52,549 bases of DNA from Bacilli bacterium. GTDB taxonomy: Bacteria; Bacillota_I; Bacilli_A; ML615J-28; CAG-698. The stretch covers positions 1-52,549 of the forward strand of contig JAGCUR010000010.1 in the NCBI GenBank assembly GCA_017962745.1, read 5' to 3'. Position numbers and translations under genes: made by a program. This document shows positions 1-8,316 of this stretch, in pieces (the stretch's first letter is position 1; every line of letters begins with the position of its first letter). A model generated the notes under the pieces. That model did not search any database and was not told the DNA's origin. It saw only the letters and a program-made list of their open reading frames with translations.

Positions 1-976
1 CATCTAAAAGTAGGATTTTAGGCTTGTTAACAATCGCTCTTGCTATAGCAACTCTTTGTTGTTGCCCACCACTCATTTGATCGATTTTACGGTTTTCATA
101 GCCATCAAGTTTAACAAGTTTTAAAGCATTTAAAACAGCTTCTTTGATTTGCTTTTTAGTCATCATTAAAGATTTAGCGCTCTTTATTTCTTCTGCTTTA
201 TCTTTATGAGCTTGTTTTAATTCTTTTTCTAATCTTGTGAGTTCAGTCCAGTTAGCAACATTACGAAGCTTCTTTAATTCATTTTCATATTTTTTAGTCA
301 CTTTATTGCGACTTGCTCCATTTGCAACTTGGGCTTCGATATCTTCTTCAATTTCAGTAATACGCGCCTTTGCTTGTTTTACTTCATCATCTTTTTCCCA
401 TTCAATATCGATTTGCTTTTCTAGTTCTGGGATAATCTTTTCATATTTTTCTTCTACAGCAGCAAGTCTTTTTTCCACTAAAGCTTCTTTTTGTTCCCAA
501 ATTTCTTCATCGATTTGTTTATGTAATTCTTTAATTTGAATCTTAATTTCGGCCTTTTCTTCTTTAGAAATCTTTTTCTTTTGTAAAGCTTTAATTAATT
601 CTCTTCTTTTTGCTTCATGCGATTTACGAACATTACTCTTTAATTCTTCATAAACGCGATTAAAATTTCTAAGTCCAAAAGCTACATTATCAAATACATT
701 TAAGTGAGGGAATAATGCATATCTTTGGAATACAGTATTAATAGGTCTTTGATAAGGAGGTAAATTATTAACAATTTCACCATTTAAAATTATTTCACCT
801 GTATCAGGTGTTTCAAAGCCACCAATCATTCTAAGGGTAGTTGTCTTTCCGCAACCAGAAGGTCCAACAAATGTAATGAATTCATTATCATTAACATATA
901 AATTCATATCTTTTACTACCGTATTATCACCATAAATTTTAGTTATATGTTTTAGTTCAATAAGTTTTTTTGCCAT
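1..976 (-). CDS. potA: Polyamine-type ABC transporter ATPase with helical insertion (5' part, cut by window edge)
   Basis: ATP-binding subunit of an importer of the spermidine/putrescine (PotABCD) class, acting at the inner face of the membrane. About 325 residues are visible, from the ATG at 974-976 to the Walker B strand (ILLLD) at the window edge. Walker A GPSGCGKTT lies at residues 38-46, the Q-loop (TVFQRYALFPHLNVFDNVAFGLR) is typical of PotA, and the signature MSGGQQQR is near residue 300. In ordinary PotA the signature follows the FGLR segment by about 35-40 residues; here about 195 residues separate them, because a charged Lys/Glu-rich, probably coiled-coil stretch of about 160 residues (about 107-275) is inserted. 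The frame is open throughout and Walker B is intact, so it is not obviously broken. It follows the XRE-cupin regulator by 12 bases with an AAAGGA ribosome binding site, the usual arrangement for Firmicute pot operons. Substrate is inferred from ATPase family and regulator only. Confidence 0.85.
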   Translation of the reverse strand, partial: MAKKLIELKHITKIYGDNTVVKDMNLYVNDNEFITFVGPSGCGKTTTLRMIGGFETPDTGEIILNGEIVNNLPPYQRPINTVFQRYALFPHLNVFDNVAFGLRNFNRVYEELKSNVRKSHEAKRRELIKALQKKKISKEEKAEIKIQIKELHKQIDEEIWEQKEALVEKRLAAVEEKYEKIIPELEKQIDIEWEKDDEVKQAKARITEIEEDIEAQVANGASRNKVTKKYENELKKLRNVANWTELTRLEKELKQAHKDKAEEIKSAKSLMMTKKQIKEAVLNALKLVKLDGYENRKIDQMSGGQQQRVAIARAIVNKPKILLLD

Positions 977-988
977 AATTAATCCTTT

Positions 989-1522
989 CTAGAAATTCGG
1001 TGGACTCGATACCCAAATAATACAGGCGCTCTTATTAGTCCTATTCATAATATAGTGTTGTTTATCAGTTTCAAAATAAAAAGTTTCACCTTTTTTCAAA
1101 TTATAAGATTGTTTACCAACAACAAGGACAATCTCCCCATCAATCACATATCCAAACTCTTGACCATCGTGCGGATAATCAATTTCAGTTTGACTATGAG
1201 GTTTAAGCAACAACCTAATCGGTTCCATTTCATTTTTTTGCGCATTTGGAACTAGCCAGGTTATTAGGTGATCATTATTATCCTTTTCAAAATAATCATC
1301 TTCGCTAAACACAATCTTCTCATCATCTTCATCGCTAAAAAACTCTTTTAGGTTTGTTCCTAAAGCGCTTAAAATATCGACTAATGTAGCAATGGATGGA
1401 CTGGTAAGACCATTTTCAAGTTGGGATATATAACCTTTTGTTAACTCCGTCCTATCGGCTAATTCTTCTTGTGTCAAGCCATACAGAATTCTTAAACTCT
1501 TTATTTTTTCACCGATTTCCAT
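989..1522 (-). CDS. XRE-family regulator with C-terminal cupin domain
   Basis: Transcription regulator of the HTH-cupin type that commonly sits first in polyamine (pot/puu) operons and senses a small ligand through the cupin. The N-terminal HTH covers about residues 5-60 (LTQEELADRTELTKGYISQL is the classic XRE core), and a cupin_2 beta-barrel covers about 105-175 (PHDGQEFGYVIDGEIVLVVG, then a GETFYF strand). I chose the ATG at 1520-1522, because AGAGGTGA lies 5-6 bases upstream; a longer reading would need a TTG start that overlaps the ribosome binding site. The gene is headed by a consensus promoter and a palindrome, which suggests autoregulation together with potA. The ligand (polyamine) is inference from context. 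Confidence 0.88.
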   Translation of the reverse strand: MEIGEKIKSLRILYGLTQEELADRTELTKGYISQLENGLTSPSIATLVDILSALGTNLKEFFSDEDDEKIVFSEDDYFEKDNNDHLITWLVPNAQKNEMEPIRLLLKPHSQTEIDYPHDGQEFGYVIDGEIVLVVGKQSYNLKKGETFYFETDKQHYIMNRTNKSACIIWVSSPPNF

Positions 1523-1554
1523 GAATTCACCTCTCAATAAATTCTATTTTTGCC

Positions 1555-1585
1555 TAAACTTTAAGTTTATTTTTACTAAACTTAA
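1555..1585. promoter_or_regulatory. Palindromic operator candidate at the XRE-cupin/potA promoter
   Basis: Three copies of the half-site TAAACTT occur just downstream of the -10 box. Positions 1555-1561 and 1563-1569 form a perfect 7-1-7 palindrome (TAAACTTTAAGTTTA), and 1561-1569 with 1577-1585 form a perfect 9-bp inverted repeat (TTAAGTTTA / TAAACTTAA, 7-base spacer). Location at and after the predicted transcription start fits repression by the regulator encoded immediately downstream. Binding is inferred. Confidence 0.65.
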
Positions 1586-1589
1586 TAAC

Positions 1590-1618
1590 ATTATAAATAC
1601 GAATAGATATTTTGTCAA
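1590..1618 (-). promoter_or_regulatory. Sigma-A promoter of XRE-cupin/potA operon
   Basis: On the minus strand TTGACA (1613-1618), 17-base spacer, TATAAT (1590-1595): a full consensus match at both hexamers. It lies about 70 bases upstream of the regulator ATG. Confidence 0.85.
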
Positions 1619-1657
1619 TCAAATTAATCAATAATGGTTTGTAAAATGTTTTCATAT

Positions 1658-1687
1658 AAAAAAAGTCAAAAGATAAACCTTTGACTT
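1658..1687 (-). terminator. Rho-independent terminator after the DUF885 gene
   Basis: Stem AAGTCAAA (1663-1670) / TTTGACTT (1680-1687), followed on the minus-strand transcript by a run of U (A-run at 1658-1664 on plus). It lies 15 bases past the stop codon of the lipoprotein gene. Confidence 0.75.
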
Positions 1688-1701
1688 CTTTTTAATTTTT
1701 T

Positions 1702-4428
1702 TTATTCAGCACTACCATATAAGAATAATTGGTCAGCCACATATTCATTCATGATGTCTTTAATTGTCCAAAGATCAAACTGTCCATCTTCTAATAATAC
1801 GCGGTTGAAATCAACTTCATTATATAATGCACCTAATTTTTGTTCGCACTCAATGTGAGTGTCATACATATAAATTTGACCAAATCCATATGAATTATAT
1901 ACAACTGGATTTTCGATAACTGTACGGTATATTGATAGACCTGCAGATGCGCTATATCCCATGTCTTCTACATACTTAGATATTTCAGCGATTGATTTAT
2001 GTTCATAATGAGCCATTTCATCAACTTTACAATAAATTAAATAACCAGCAAATGAATTGCAAATTAAATATTCTATTGCAAGTTCCATTAAACGTTTATC
2101 AGATTGAGGGACATCAGAATGTTCAAGAATATATTGTTTTAAAACAAGCTCTACATATTTTGCCCAACCTTCACCAAATCCAGTTGAATCAAAGATCATA
2201 TTAATATAATGATAATCTGTATCTTTAATTAATACGTGAGCATATAAGTGTCCTGGATAACCTTCATGAGCCATTGTAGATAAAGTCTCATTGTAATCTG
2301 AACCTAATAATACAGGGTTTAATGTAATATGTTCATCAGTAAATTCATCAACAGGGCTATTATAATAATATGCTTGAGTTGTTGTTTGCTTGCCTTGAAT
2401 TGTATCCATATATTTAACAGATACATTAATATCGTTTTCAAATTGAGGAACGATATATTTTGCAAAATGTTTCAAATAAGCAACCATATCATCTGGATCT
2501 GTTACATTGACAAATGGTGTAGTACCTTCAATAAAACTAATCCACTTAGATTGATTCTTAGAATTCATCTTACGGTATTCTGCAATAATTTCATTAATAC
2601 GATCTGAATTACTCTTTAAATATTTATCTACATAGAATAAATATTCCTCAATTGTTAAATCAGGATTACCAATATTTGAACGCAATTTATTCAAATATCT
2701 TTCAGCACCATCATCATATTTAGCCCAGTAACCTTCATCATCTTCTTCAGTAATATGACCTTTTAAAGGAACTAAGGCTTCACTTAAGGCTTTAATTGCT
2801 GGGAAATAATCGTTTGTGAAAGCATCTTGTAATTGACTTACATAATTAGCTTTTTGTTCATCACTTAAGAATTCTACTGCATTAATATGATTAGTTAATA
2901 ATTCAACTAAGAAGTAATCTGTTTCACCTTTTCCAGGTTGTTCATGAGCCTTAGTAATTTCATCTAAGAATTTAATCATTTCAGTTAATGTGTAATCAGA
3001 CAATGGGAATCCAGCATCAATCTTAGCTTGTGCCCATACTACATAAGATGGGAAGCAAACTGATGCGCTCTTAATGTAGTTAATAATATCTTTTACTTCT
3101 TGTTCAGAATATAAAATATAGTTTTCTACAGAGCTATTTAAATTGCCTACATATCCACCATATGAATCAAGATATGTAATGTTTTCTAGGCCACCATTTA
3201 GATCGCCTTCCCAATCCAAATCTAATTCATCTAACAATTCTTTAGCGAAGTCATAACCAACTTGTTGAGCTAAAGAAAGAGTTGAACGATCAAATGCATT
3301 GAAATTAGCTCTGATTTCAGCTAATTCGGCTTTTGCTTCAGTTCTATTTTCTTCTGTAAGTGGTTCGTAAATGTACCATTCTGCATCGCCATATTCGCTT
3401 CTATCATAGCCTAATAATTCAGGATGTCTAACAAATGCGTTCCATGCAGTGAAATCATCTGCTAAATAATCGATTAATAATTGATCTAAGAATGCATTGA
3501 AAGCTTCATTCTTATGATAGTCAACTGTCCATACGCATTTAAGTGTTGCAGCTTCAGCGTTTGTTGAATCAAATACATGACAAACAACATGTTTTTTACC
3601 AGTTGTTGTAGCAGTATTATTTTCGTATGTAGCAGTATAGCCTTCAGGTAAGTTTTGAGCAACTAATGTTACACTTTCACCTTCTAAATATGATGTACAT
3701 GTTGAAGGGAAGATAATATCGAATGGATTGTGTTCTTCGATAATTACATTTACTTCATAGTGAGCACTTTCGTTATAATGTTCACTTGCTTCTGCATACA
3801 CTTCTACTAAATATTTACCAGGTTGGTAAATAGGGACATATGAAAGTGTTTGTTCTTCATTGTTTAAAGTATATGAAACATATTCAGCGCTATTAATTGT
3901 TTGATTATCAGAAATTGTTAAAACAGATTGTTGCTTTTCGATAATTATATTAGCTGAATATTCATAAATCATTCCATAATAATCGATTTTAGCTGTTACC
4001 TTTTGATTGCCAGGTTCTGTTCTACCATTATTCTCGTAAGTGACAGTTGCGTCTGTAGGTAAATTTGTAACTTCTATTGTATGTTCTGTACCATCATAAA
4101 CAAACTTTTGAGTTTCAAATCCAACAGTTGCTGGAAGCCTCTTTGTTGTAGATGTAAACTCTGCAGTATATGTTGCATCACCCGATGCTGGTGCTAAATC
4201 CGGAGTCCACTTACTAAATGTATAAGTAGTTCCGTTTGCACTGGCTTTTGTTGGCGTTTCACCATCAAATGATGGTGTTTCACCTTTTTTAACAGTTGTA
4301 GTCTTAACAGTTTCACCATTAACTACCCATGTGATTGTATATTCGCCATTAGACTCTGCACATGCGAATGATGAAAACATAACTAAAGATAGTAATAATA
4401 CTAAGATAATTTTTTTGAATAATTTCAT
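1702..4428 (-). CDS. Large DUF885-type metallopeptidase lipoprotein with bacterial Ig-like N-terminus
   Basis: Predicted surface-anchored peptidase of 908 residues. Residues 1-24 form a lipoprotein signal peptide ending in a lipobox (SFAC). About residues 28-95 resemble a Listeria-Bacteroides (Flg_new-like) repeat (ITWVVNGETV ... FSKWTPDL ... YTAEFTS). Two or three beta-rich Ig/MBG-like modules follow to about residue 305. The remainder is a DUF885 domain with the family hallmark HEGYPGH near residues 719-725, a zinc-site-like variant of HExxH. DUF885 proteins are uncharacterised or act as peptidases; the exact substrate is unknown. ATG at 4426-4428 follows AAGGAG closely. It sits downstream of the opp operon, so peptide generation outside the cell for Opp uptake is a reasonable inference. 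DUF885 proteins are usually about 550-600 residues; the extra length is the N-terminal stalk. Confidence 0.82.
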   Translation of the reverse strand: MKLFKKIILVLLLSLVMFSSFACAESNGEYTITWVVNGETVKTTTVKKGETPSFDGETPTKASANGTTYTFSKWTPDLAPASGDATYTAEFTSTTKRLPATVGFETQKFVYDGTEHTIEVTNLPTDATVTYENNGRTEPGNQKVTAKIDYYGMIYEYSANIIIEKQQSVLTISDNQTINSAEYVSYTLNNEEQTLSYVPIYQPGKYLVEVYAEASEHYNESAHYEVNVIIEEHNPFDIIFPSTCTSYLEGESVTLVAQNLPEGYTATYENNTATTTGKKHVVCHVFDSTNAEAATLKCVWTVDYHKNEAFNAFLDQLLIDYLADDFTAWNAFVRHPELLGYDRSEYGDAEWYIYEPLTEENRTEAKAELAEIRANFNAFDRSTLSLAQQVGYDFAKELLDELDLDWEGDLNGGLENITYLDSYGGYVGNLNSSVENYILYSEQEVKDIINYIKSASVCFPSYVVWAQAKIDAGFPLSDYTLTEMIKFLDEITKAHEQPGKGETDYFLVELLTNHINAVEFLSDEQKANYVSQLQDAFTNDYFPAIKALSEALVPLKGHITEEDDEGYWAKYDDGAERYLNKLRSNIGNPDLTIEEYLFYVDKYLKSNSDRINEIIAEYRKMNSKNQSKWISFIEGTTPFVNVTDPDDMVAYLKHFAKYIVPQFENDINVSVKYMDTIQGKQTTTQAYYYNSPVDEFTDEHITLNPVLLGSDYNETLSTMAHEGYPGHLYAHVLIKDTDYHYINMIFDSTGFGEGWAKYVELVLKQYILEHSDVPQSDKRLMELAIEYLICNSFAGYLIYCKVDEMAHYEHKSIAEISKYVEDMGYSASAGLSIYRTVIENPVVYNSYGFGQIYMYDTHIECEQKLGALYNEVDFNRVLLEDGQFDLWTIKDIMNEYVADQLFLYGSAE

Positions 4429-4453
4429 AAAAACTCCTTTTTCTTATTAAATA

Positions 4454-4489
4454 AATAGAAACACAAATCAATTGATCTGTGTTTCTATT
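4454..4489 (-). terminator. Long hairpin after the opp operon
   Basis: Perfect 12-bp stem AATAGAAACACA (4454-4465) / TGTGTTTCTATT (4478-4489), and the loop itself holds a TCAATTGA palindrome. It follows the DUF3899 gene by 15 bases. The U-tract after it is poor (UAUUUAAU), so it may only weaken transcription or act as a 3' stabiliser before the lipoprotein gene. Confidence 0.55.
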
Positions 4490-4503
4490 ATTCATAATTT
4501 CTT

Positions 4504-4896
4504 TTAAATAAATAATAGAAAAATTATTGATATTATTATGAAGCTAACTCCTACAATAATGAAATGTAAATATTTTTTTTGCTTTGCTAGTTTTTTTTCA
4601 CGATATTCACTATATGATAAACGCTGTTGAAAAGCTTTTTCCGATCTTCTCTTTTCAAAAAACATACGTCTAAAAGTAAATGTCAGTCCAATGAATGCTC
4701 CTTTATTTCCACACCAGATTAATAAACCTAGACATAAAATAATTCCGCCAACAGCAAAGAAGCTATTACATAAAGATGTAAATACGAGTTGCAATGTATT
4801 AGCGTTAAGTATTTTGAAAATGAATAAACAACCACCCACTAACAAAATACCTATGCAATACAATGTTATTAGCCTTTTCTTATCAATACTTTTCAT
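4504..4896 (-). CDS. Small DUF3899-like membrane protein at the end of the opp operon
   Basis: A 130-residue membrane protein with three hydrophobic segments (about residues 10-30, 38-62 and 108-130), and a basic cytoplasmic stretch (FRRMFFEKRRSEKAFQQR) between the second and third. The central pattern FFAVGGIILCLGLLIWCGNKGAF followed by an aromatic/basic segment resembles the DUF3899 family of Bacilli, whose function is unknown. Its ATG (4894-4896) overlaps the oppF stop codon by one base (TAATG), so it is translationally coupled to oppF and probably part of the transporter transcript. No function is assigned beyond a possible accessory role for peptide uptake (inference from position). Confidence 0.7.
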   Translation of the reverse strand: MKSIDKKRLITLYCIGILLVGGCLFIFKILNANTLQLVFTSLCNSFFAVGGIILCLGLLIWCGNKGAFIGLTFTFRRMFFEKRRSEKAFQQRLSYSEYREKKLAKQKKYLHFIIVGVSFIIISIIFLLFI

Positions 4897-6113
4897 TATT
4901 TTTGATACTCTTTAATAAACCTTTCACGTTCTTCATCATTGCATAATACAAGATGTCCTGGGAATACTTCTTGCATATATGGAGCTTGTTCACGATAATC
5001 ATGATCTCTTACAGGATTATAAATTAAACGTTTACGGTTCTTTTCATAATCTGGATCAGGAACTGGAATAGCTGACAATAATGCTTTCGTATATGGATGA
5101 CATGGACGAGCAAATAAATCGTCACTAGTTGTTAATTCAACCATCTTACCAAAGTACATTACACCAATTTTATCCGAGAAGTATTTAACAACAGACAAAT
5201 CATGAGCAATAAATAGAATTGCTAAATTAGTTTCATGTCTTAAGTCATCAAGTAAATTGATAACTTGAGCTTGAATTGAAACGTCTAATGCTGATACAGG
5301 CTCATCGGCAATGATTAGAGATGGTTTCATAGTCATGCTACGTGCAACACCAATTCTTTGTCTTTGACCACCTGAGAACTCATGTGGGTAACGATTAGCA
5401 TGCTGTTTAACTAAGCCAACTTTTTCTAATACGTCATAAACTGCTTCATCAATTACTTTTTTGTTCTTAACACCTTTTATAACTAAGCCTTCACTGATGA
5501 TTTCTCTAACAGTCATACGAGGGTCAAGAGATCCAATTGGATCTTGGAAAATCATTTGAATTCCATTAACAATTCTTTCTTTTTTGGCAACTTTTAAGTC
5601 ATGAGCGTATTCTTTTTTTAATTCTTTGACTTTTTCTTCATCACCGCTTGCTTCAGCTTCTTGAATTAAAGGAGTATACTTATTTTTAACTTCTTCAATA
5701 CACTTTTCAATATATGAAGCACTGCAATTTTTGCTATCAAATTTTGCACTTTTAATTTCAGAATTAGCTTTTTTAATACGATCTTCTAATTCTTTTCTTT
5801 CTTCTTCAGAAATTTCTTTATTTTTAAGTTTTTCTCTGCAAGATTTGATCTCTTCTTTATAATCACCAATACCAGCTACAATTCTTTGACCTTTAAAATA
5901 TACATTTCCACCAGTAGCATCGTACAATTTGATGATTGTACGACCAGTAGTTGTTTTTCCGCAACCACTTTCACCTACAAGACCGAAAACTTCTCCTTCG
6001 CAAATTTCAAAATTAACATGGTCTACAGCTTTTAACTTGTATGGACCCATCTTAAAATACATTGAAAGGTTATCGACTTTTAGAATAACTTTCTTTTCGT
6101 TATTAGTTTCCAT
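4896..6113 (-). CDS. oppF: Oligopeptide ABC transporter ATPase OppF with about 100-residue insertion
   Basis: Second ATPase of the Opp peptide importer. Walker A GESGCGKTT lies at residues 48-56, the Q-loop (IQMIFQDPIGSLDP) at 185-198, signature FSGGQRQR at 246-253, Walker B (LIIADEPVSALDV) at 267-279, and the C-terminal OppD/F extension with its paired cysteine position (HLVLC) is present. The product is 405 residues, against about 310-330 for typical OppF. The excess is a Lys/Glu-rich helical stretch, about residues 82-182, inserted between the first beta strands and the Q-loop. I chose ATG 6111-6113 because GGAGG lies 6 bases upstream; the longer frame from 6128 starts on codons that make up that ribosome binding site. 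It overlaps oppD by 11 bases. Confidence 0.92.
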   Translation of the reverse strand: METNNEKKVILKVDNLSMYFKMGPYKLKAVDHVNFEICEGEVFGLVGESGCGKTTTGRTIIKLYDATGGNVYFKGQRIVAGIGDYKEEIKSCREKLKNKEISEEERKELEDRIKKANSEIKSAKFDSKNCSASYIEKCIEEVKNKYTPLIQEAEASGDEEKVKELKKEYAHDLKVAKKERIVNGIQMIFQDPIGSLDPRMTVREIISEGLVIKGVKNKKVIDEAVYDVLEKVGLVKQHANRYPHEFSGGQRQRIGVARSMTMKPSLIIADEPVSALDVSIQAQVINLLDDLRHETNLAILFIAHDLSVVKYFSDKIGVMYFGKMVELTTSDDLFARPCHPYTKALLSAIPVPDPDYEKNRKRLIYNPVRDHDYREQAPYMQEVFPGHLVLCNDEERERFIKEYQK

Positions 6114-8310
6114 CGTGACCTCCTTCATGCATATTCTTAATACGATTGATACGAGTAGTTACAATCTTAGGAAGTTCAACTTTTGGAGCGTCTGGGTGTA
6201 ACAACCAAGTTGCAGCATAATGTGTATCAGATATTTTAAACATTGGTGGTTCTTTTTCAAAATCAATTTCCAATGCATATTTATTTCTTTGAGCAAAAGC
6301 ATCTCCAACTGGTGGATATATCATGTTAGGTGGAGTGCCTGGAATTGCTTCAAGCTTTTCTTTAGTCTCCAAATCTGGCATTGAAGCAAGTAATGCCCAA
6401 GTATATGGATGTCTAGGATCATAGAATATGTCTTGATCAGTACCAAACTCTACAATCTTACCAGCATACATAACTGCAATCTTATCAGCCATATTAGCAA
6501 CAACGCCTAAGTCGTGAGTAATAAAGATAATAGATAAGTTACGTTCTTTCTTAATCTTATTAATCAATTCTAGGATTTGCGCTTGAATAGTAACGTCAAG
6601 GGCAGTTGTAGGCTCATCACAAATTAAAATATCTGGGTCAGCAGCCAAAGCAATGGCGATAACGATTCTTTGTCTCATACCACCTGAAAATTCAAATGGA
6701 TATTGACGGAAACGTAATGTAGGTTCAGGAATACCTACTTCTTCCATTAGCTTAATAGCTTTAGCTCTTGCGCTTCCCTTAGTAATTTTATTAGCTACAC
6801 CTACTGCTTTTTCTTTGAAGAAATCAATTAAATCAACAGCTAATTTGTTGTAATCGCTAATTGGATTAGCTAAATGTTCTTCATATTTATCAACGATTCT
6901 TTGAAGAACTGTACGAATTTGTTCAAGTTGAACATCAAGATCAACTAGTGCAAGTGGTGAAACTTTATAGTTAAGCTGTTTTCCACGAGCAACTTTTGCT
7001 TCATATCTTGCAGTTTCACGATCAAATCGTTTTTGTTCAGCAGCATTAGCTTTAATTGATTCAAAATATTTGTTAACTGATACTTTAAATGTATATTTAA
7101 AAGTATAAGCTAAACTATCTTTAACAACAGATAAATAATTAATTGACGAAGCAACTAATTCATTTAATTCTTTAACTTTTGCATTGCAAGTTTTTTTATC
7201 GATATCGTGATTTGAGAAATATTTTAGTTCTTCATTGAAACGTTCAATTACGACTTTCTTATTAACATTAGCATTTTCTTCAGAATTATGAATTGCTTTT
7301 TCTGTCTTAAAAATAAATGCTAGCATGAAATCATTATCAATAAACTCACGTGAAACTCTATTTAGTTCTTCTACATCCATTCCATAAATATTTTCTTCTG
7401 GTTTTCTCATTACATAATAACCAACAGTAAAATAGTTAGGAACTGGTTTGTCCATAGCGTTATGAACAATATCAAGAGCTTTTTGAACGTTCTCTTTAAT
7501 TTTATTACGTTCATTAACTGCTTCATCGCTAAATGCAGTTTCTTTCTTATCAAAACCAGCAAGCTTGCCATCAGAATTACGTAATTTTTCAATAATTGGT
7601 TTGATATCTTCTTCCTTTACATAGAAAGGATGAATTGTATTTGTTAAACCAGCAATTGCACGCTTGATCATCTTACGATAATCAGTTTTTTGGTTTTTAT
7701 CGAAGAACAAAAGAATATCGGCTAAATCATTAACAACATCTTCACCCATATGTACAGCATTTAAATACTCATTTTCTAATTGAATATAAATTGTATTAAA
7801 TTTATCGAATGTTTCTGTTAATTCTTTATTCTTTTGTTCGTATTCTTGTTGATTCAAACCGGCTTTATTATCTACTTCGTTGAAGTTTTCAAGAAGTAAC
7901 GCAAGTTTTGTGTTAAAATCGTTTCTTGAATTCTTTCTAAAAGCACGATTCTTTAAAATCATCGCTTCAGTTAATTGCGTTCCAATACGAACGATTGGAT
8001 TTAAACTTGATAATGGATCTTGGAAGATCATCGCAATTTTATCGCCTCTGATCTTATGGAAATCATCTTCAGAAATTCTTAATAAATCTTGTCCATCATA
8101 TAAAATCTCTCCACCTTCAATTAGGGCATTTCCTGAAGAAATACCTAAGATGGCTTTAGATGTAACTGATTTGCCAGAACCTGATTCACCAACGATAGCA
8201 ACTGTTTCACCTTTATATAAATCGAAGCTTATATCTCTAACGGCTTGCACTTTGCCATCGACTGTCTTAAATGAAATAACTAGGTTTTTAACTTCTAACT
8301 TCTTTTCCAT
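6103..8310 (-). CDS. oppD: Oligopeptide ABC transporter ATPase OppD with about 395-residue insertion
   Basis: First ATPase of the Opp importer, 735 residues where 320-350 is usual. Walker A GESGSGKS is at residues 41-48, Q-loop MIFQDPLSSLNP at 94-105, then signature FSGGMRQR only near residues 541-548 and Walker B ILICDEPTTALDV near 562-574. In a normal OppD about 50-60 residues separate Q-loop and signature; here about 440 do. The insertion (about 120-515) is charged, mostly helical by composition, and contains no motif I recognise. After Walker B the H-loop (FITHDLGVV) and the C-terminal peptide-transporter extension (PRHPYTWALLASMPDLE) are normal, so the nucleotide-binding fold should be complete. 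Only 6 bases separate it from oppC. Extra helical domains also occur in some Mollicute Opp ATPases; the role here is unknown. Confidence 0.92.
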   Translation of the reverse strand: MEKKLEVKNLVISFKTVDGKVQAVRDISFDLYKGETVAIVGESGSGKSVTSKAILGISSGNALIEGGEILYDGQDLLRISEDDFHKIRGDKIAMIFQDPLSSLNPIVRIGTQLTEAMILKNRAFRKNSRNDFNTKLALLLENFNEVDNKAGLNQQEYEQKNKELTETFDKFNTIYIQLENEYLNAVHMGEDVVNDLADILLFFDKNQKTDYRKMIKRAIAGLTNTIHPFYVKEEDIKPIIEKLRNSDGKLAGFDKKETAFSDEAVNERNKIKENVQKALDIVHNAMDKPVPNYFTVGYYVMRKPEENIYGMDVEELNRVSREFIDNDFMLAFIFKTEKAIHNSEENANVNKKVVIERFNEELKYFSNHDIDKKTCNAKVKELNELVASSINYLSVVKDSLAYTFKYTFKVSVNKYFESIKANAAEQKRFDRETARYEAKVARGKQLNYKVSPLALVDLDVQLEQIRTVLQRIVDKYEEHLANPISDYNKLAVDLIDFFKEKAVGVANKITKGSARAKAIKLMEEVGIPEPTLRFRQYPFEFSGGMRQRIVIAIALAADPDILICDEPTTALDVTIQAQILELINKIKKERNLSIIFITHDLGVVANMADKIAVMYAGKIVEFGTDQDIFYDPRHPYTWALLASMPDLETKEKLEAIPGTPPNMIYPPVGDAFAQRNKYALEIDFEKEPPMFKISDTHYAATWLLHPDAPKVELPKIVTTRINRIKNMHEGGHDGN

Positions 8311-8316
8311 AAACTA

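Noticed and set aside
1523-1537. TTG start five codons upstream for the XRE-cupin regulator
   Set aside because: The stretch is the ribosome binding site of the ATG at 1522.
6114-6128. Upstream start for oppF giving five extra residues
   Set aside because: Those codons contain the GGAGG that serves the ATG at 6113, so the longer start would have no ribosome binding site.
7410-7592. Minus-strand ORF inside oppD in another frame
   Set aside because: Low-complexity reading of the OppD insertion in a shifted frame; no ribosome binding site and oppD frame is continuous through it.
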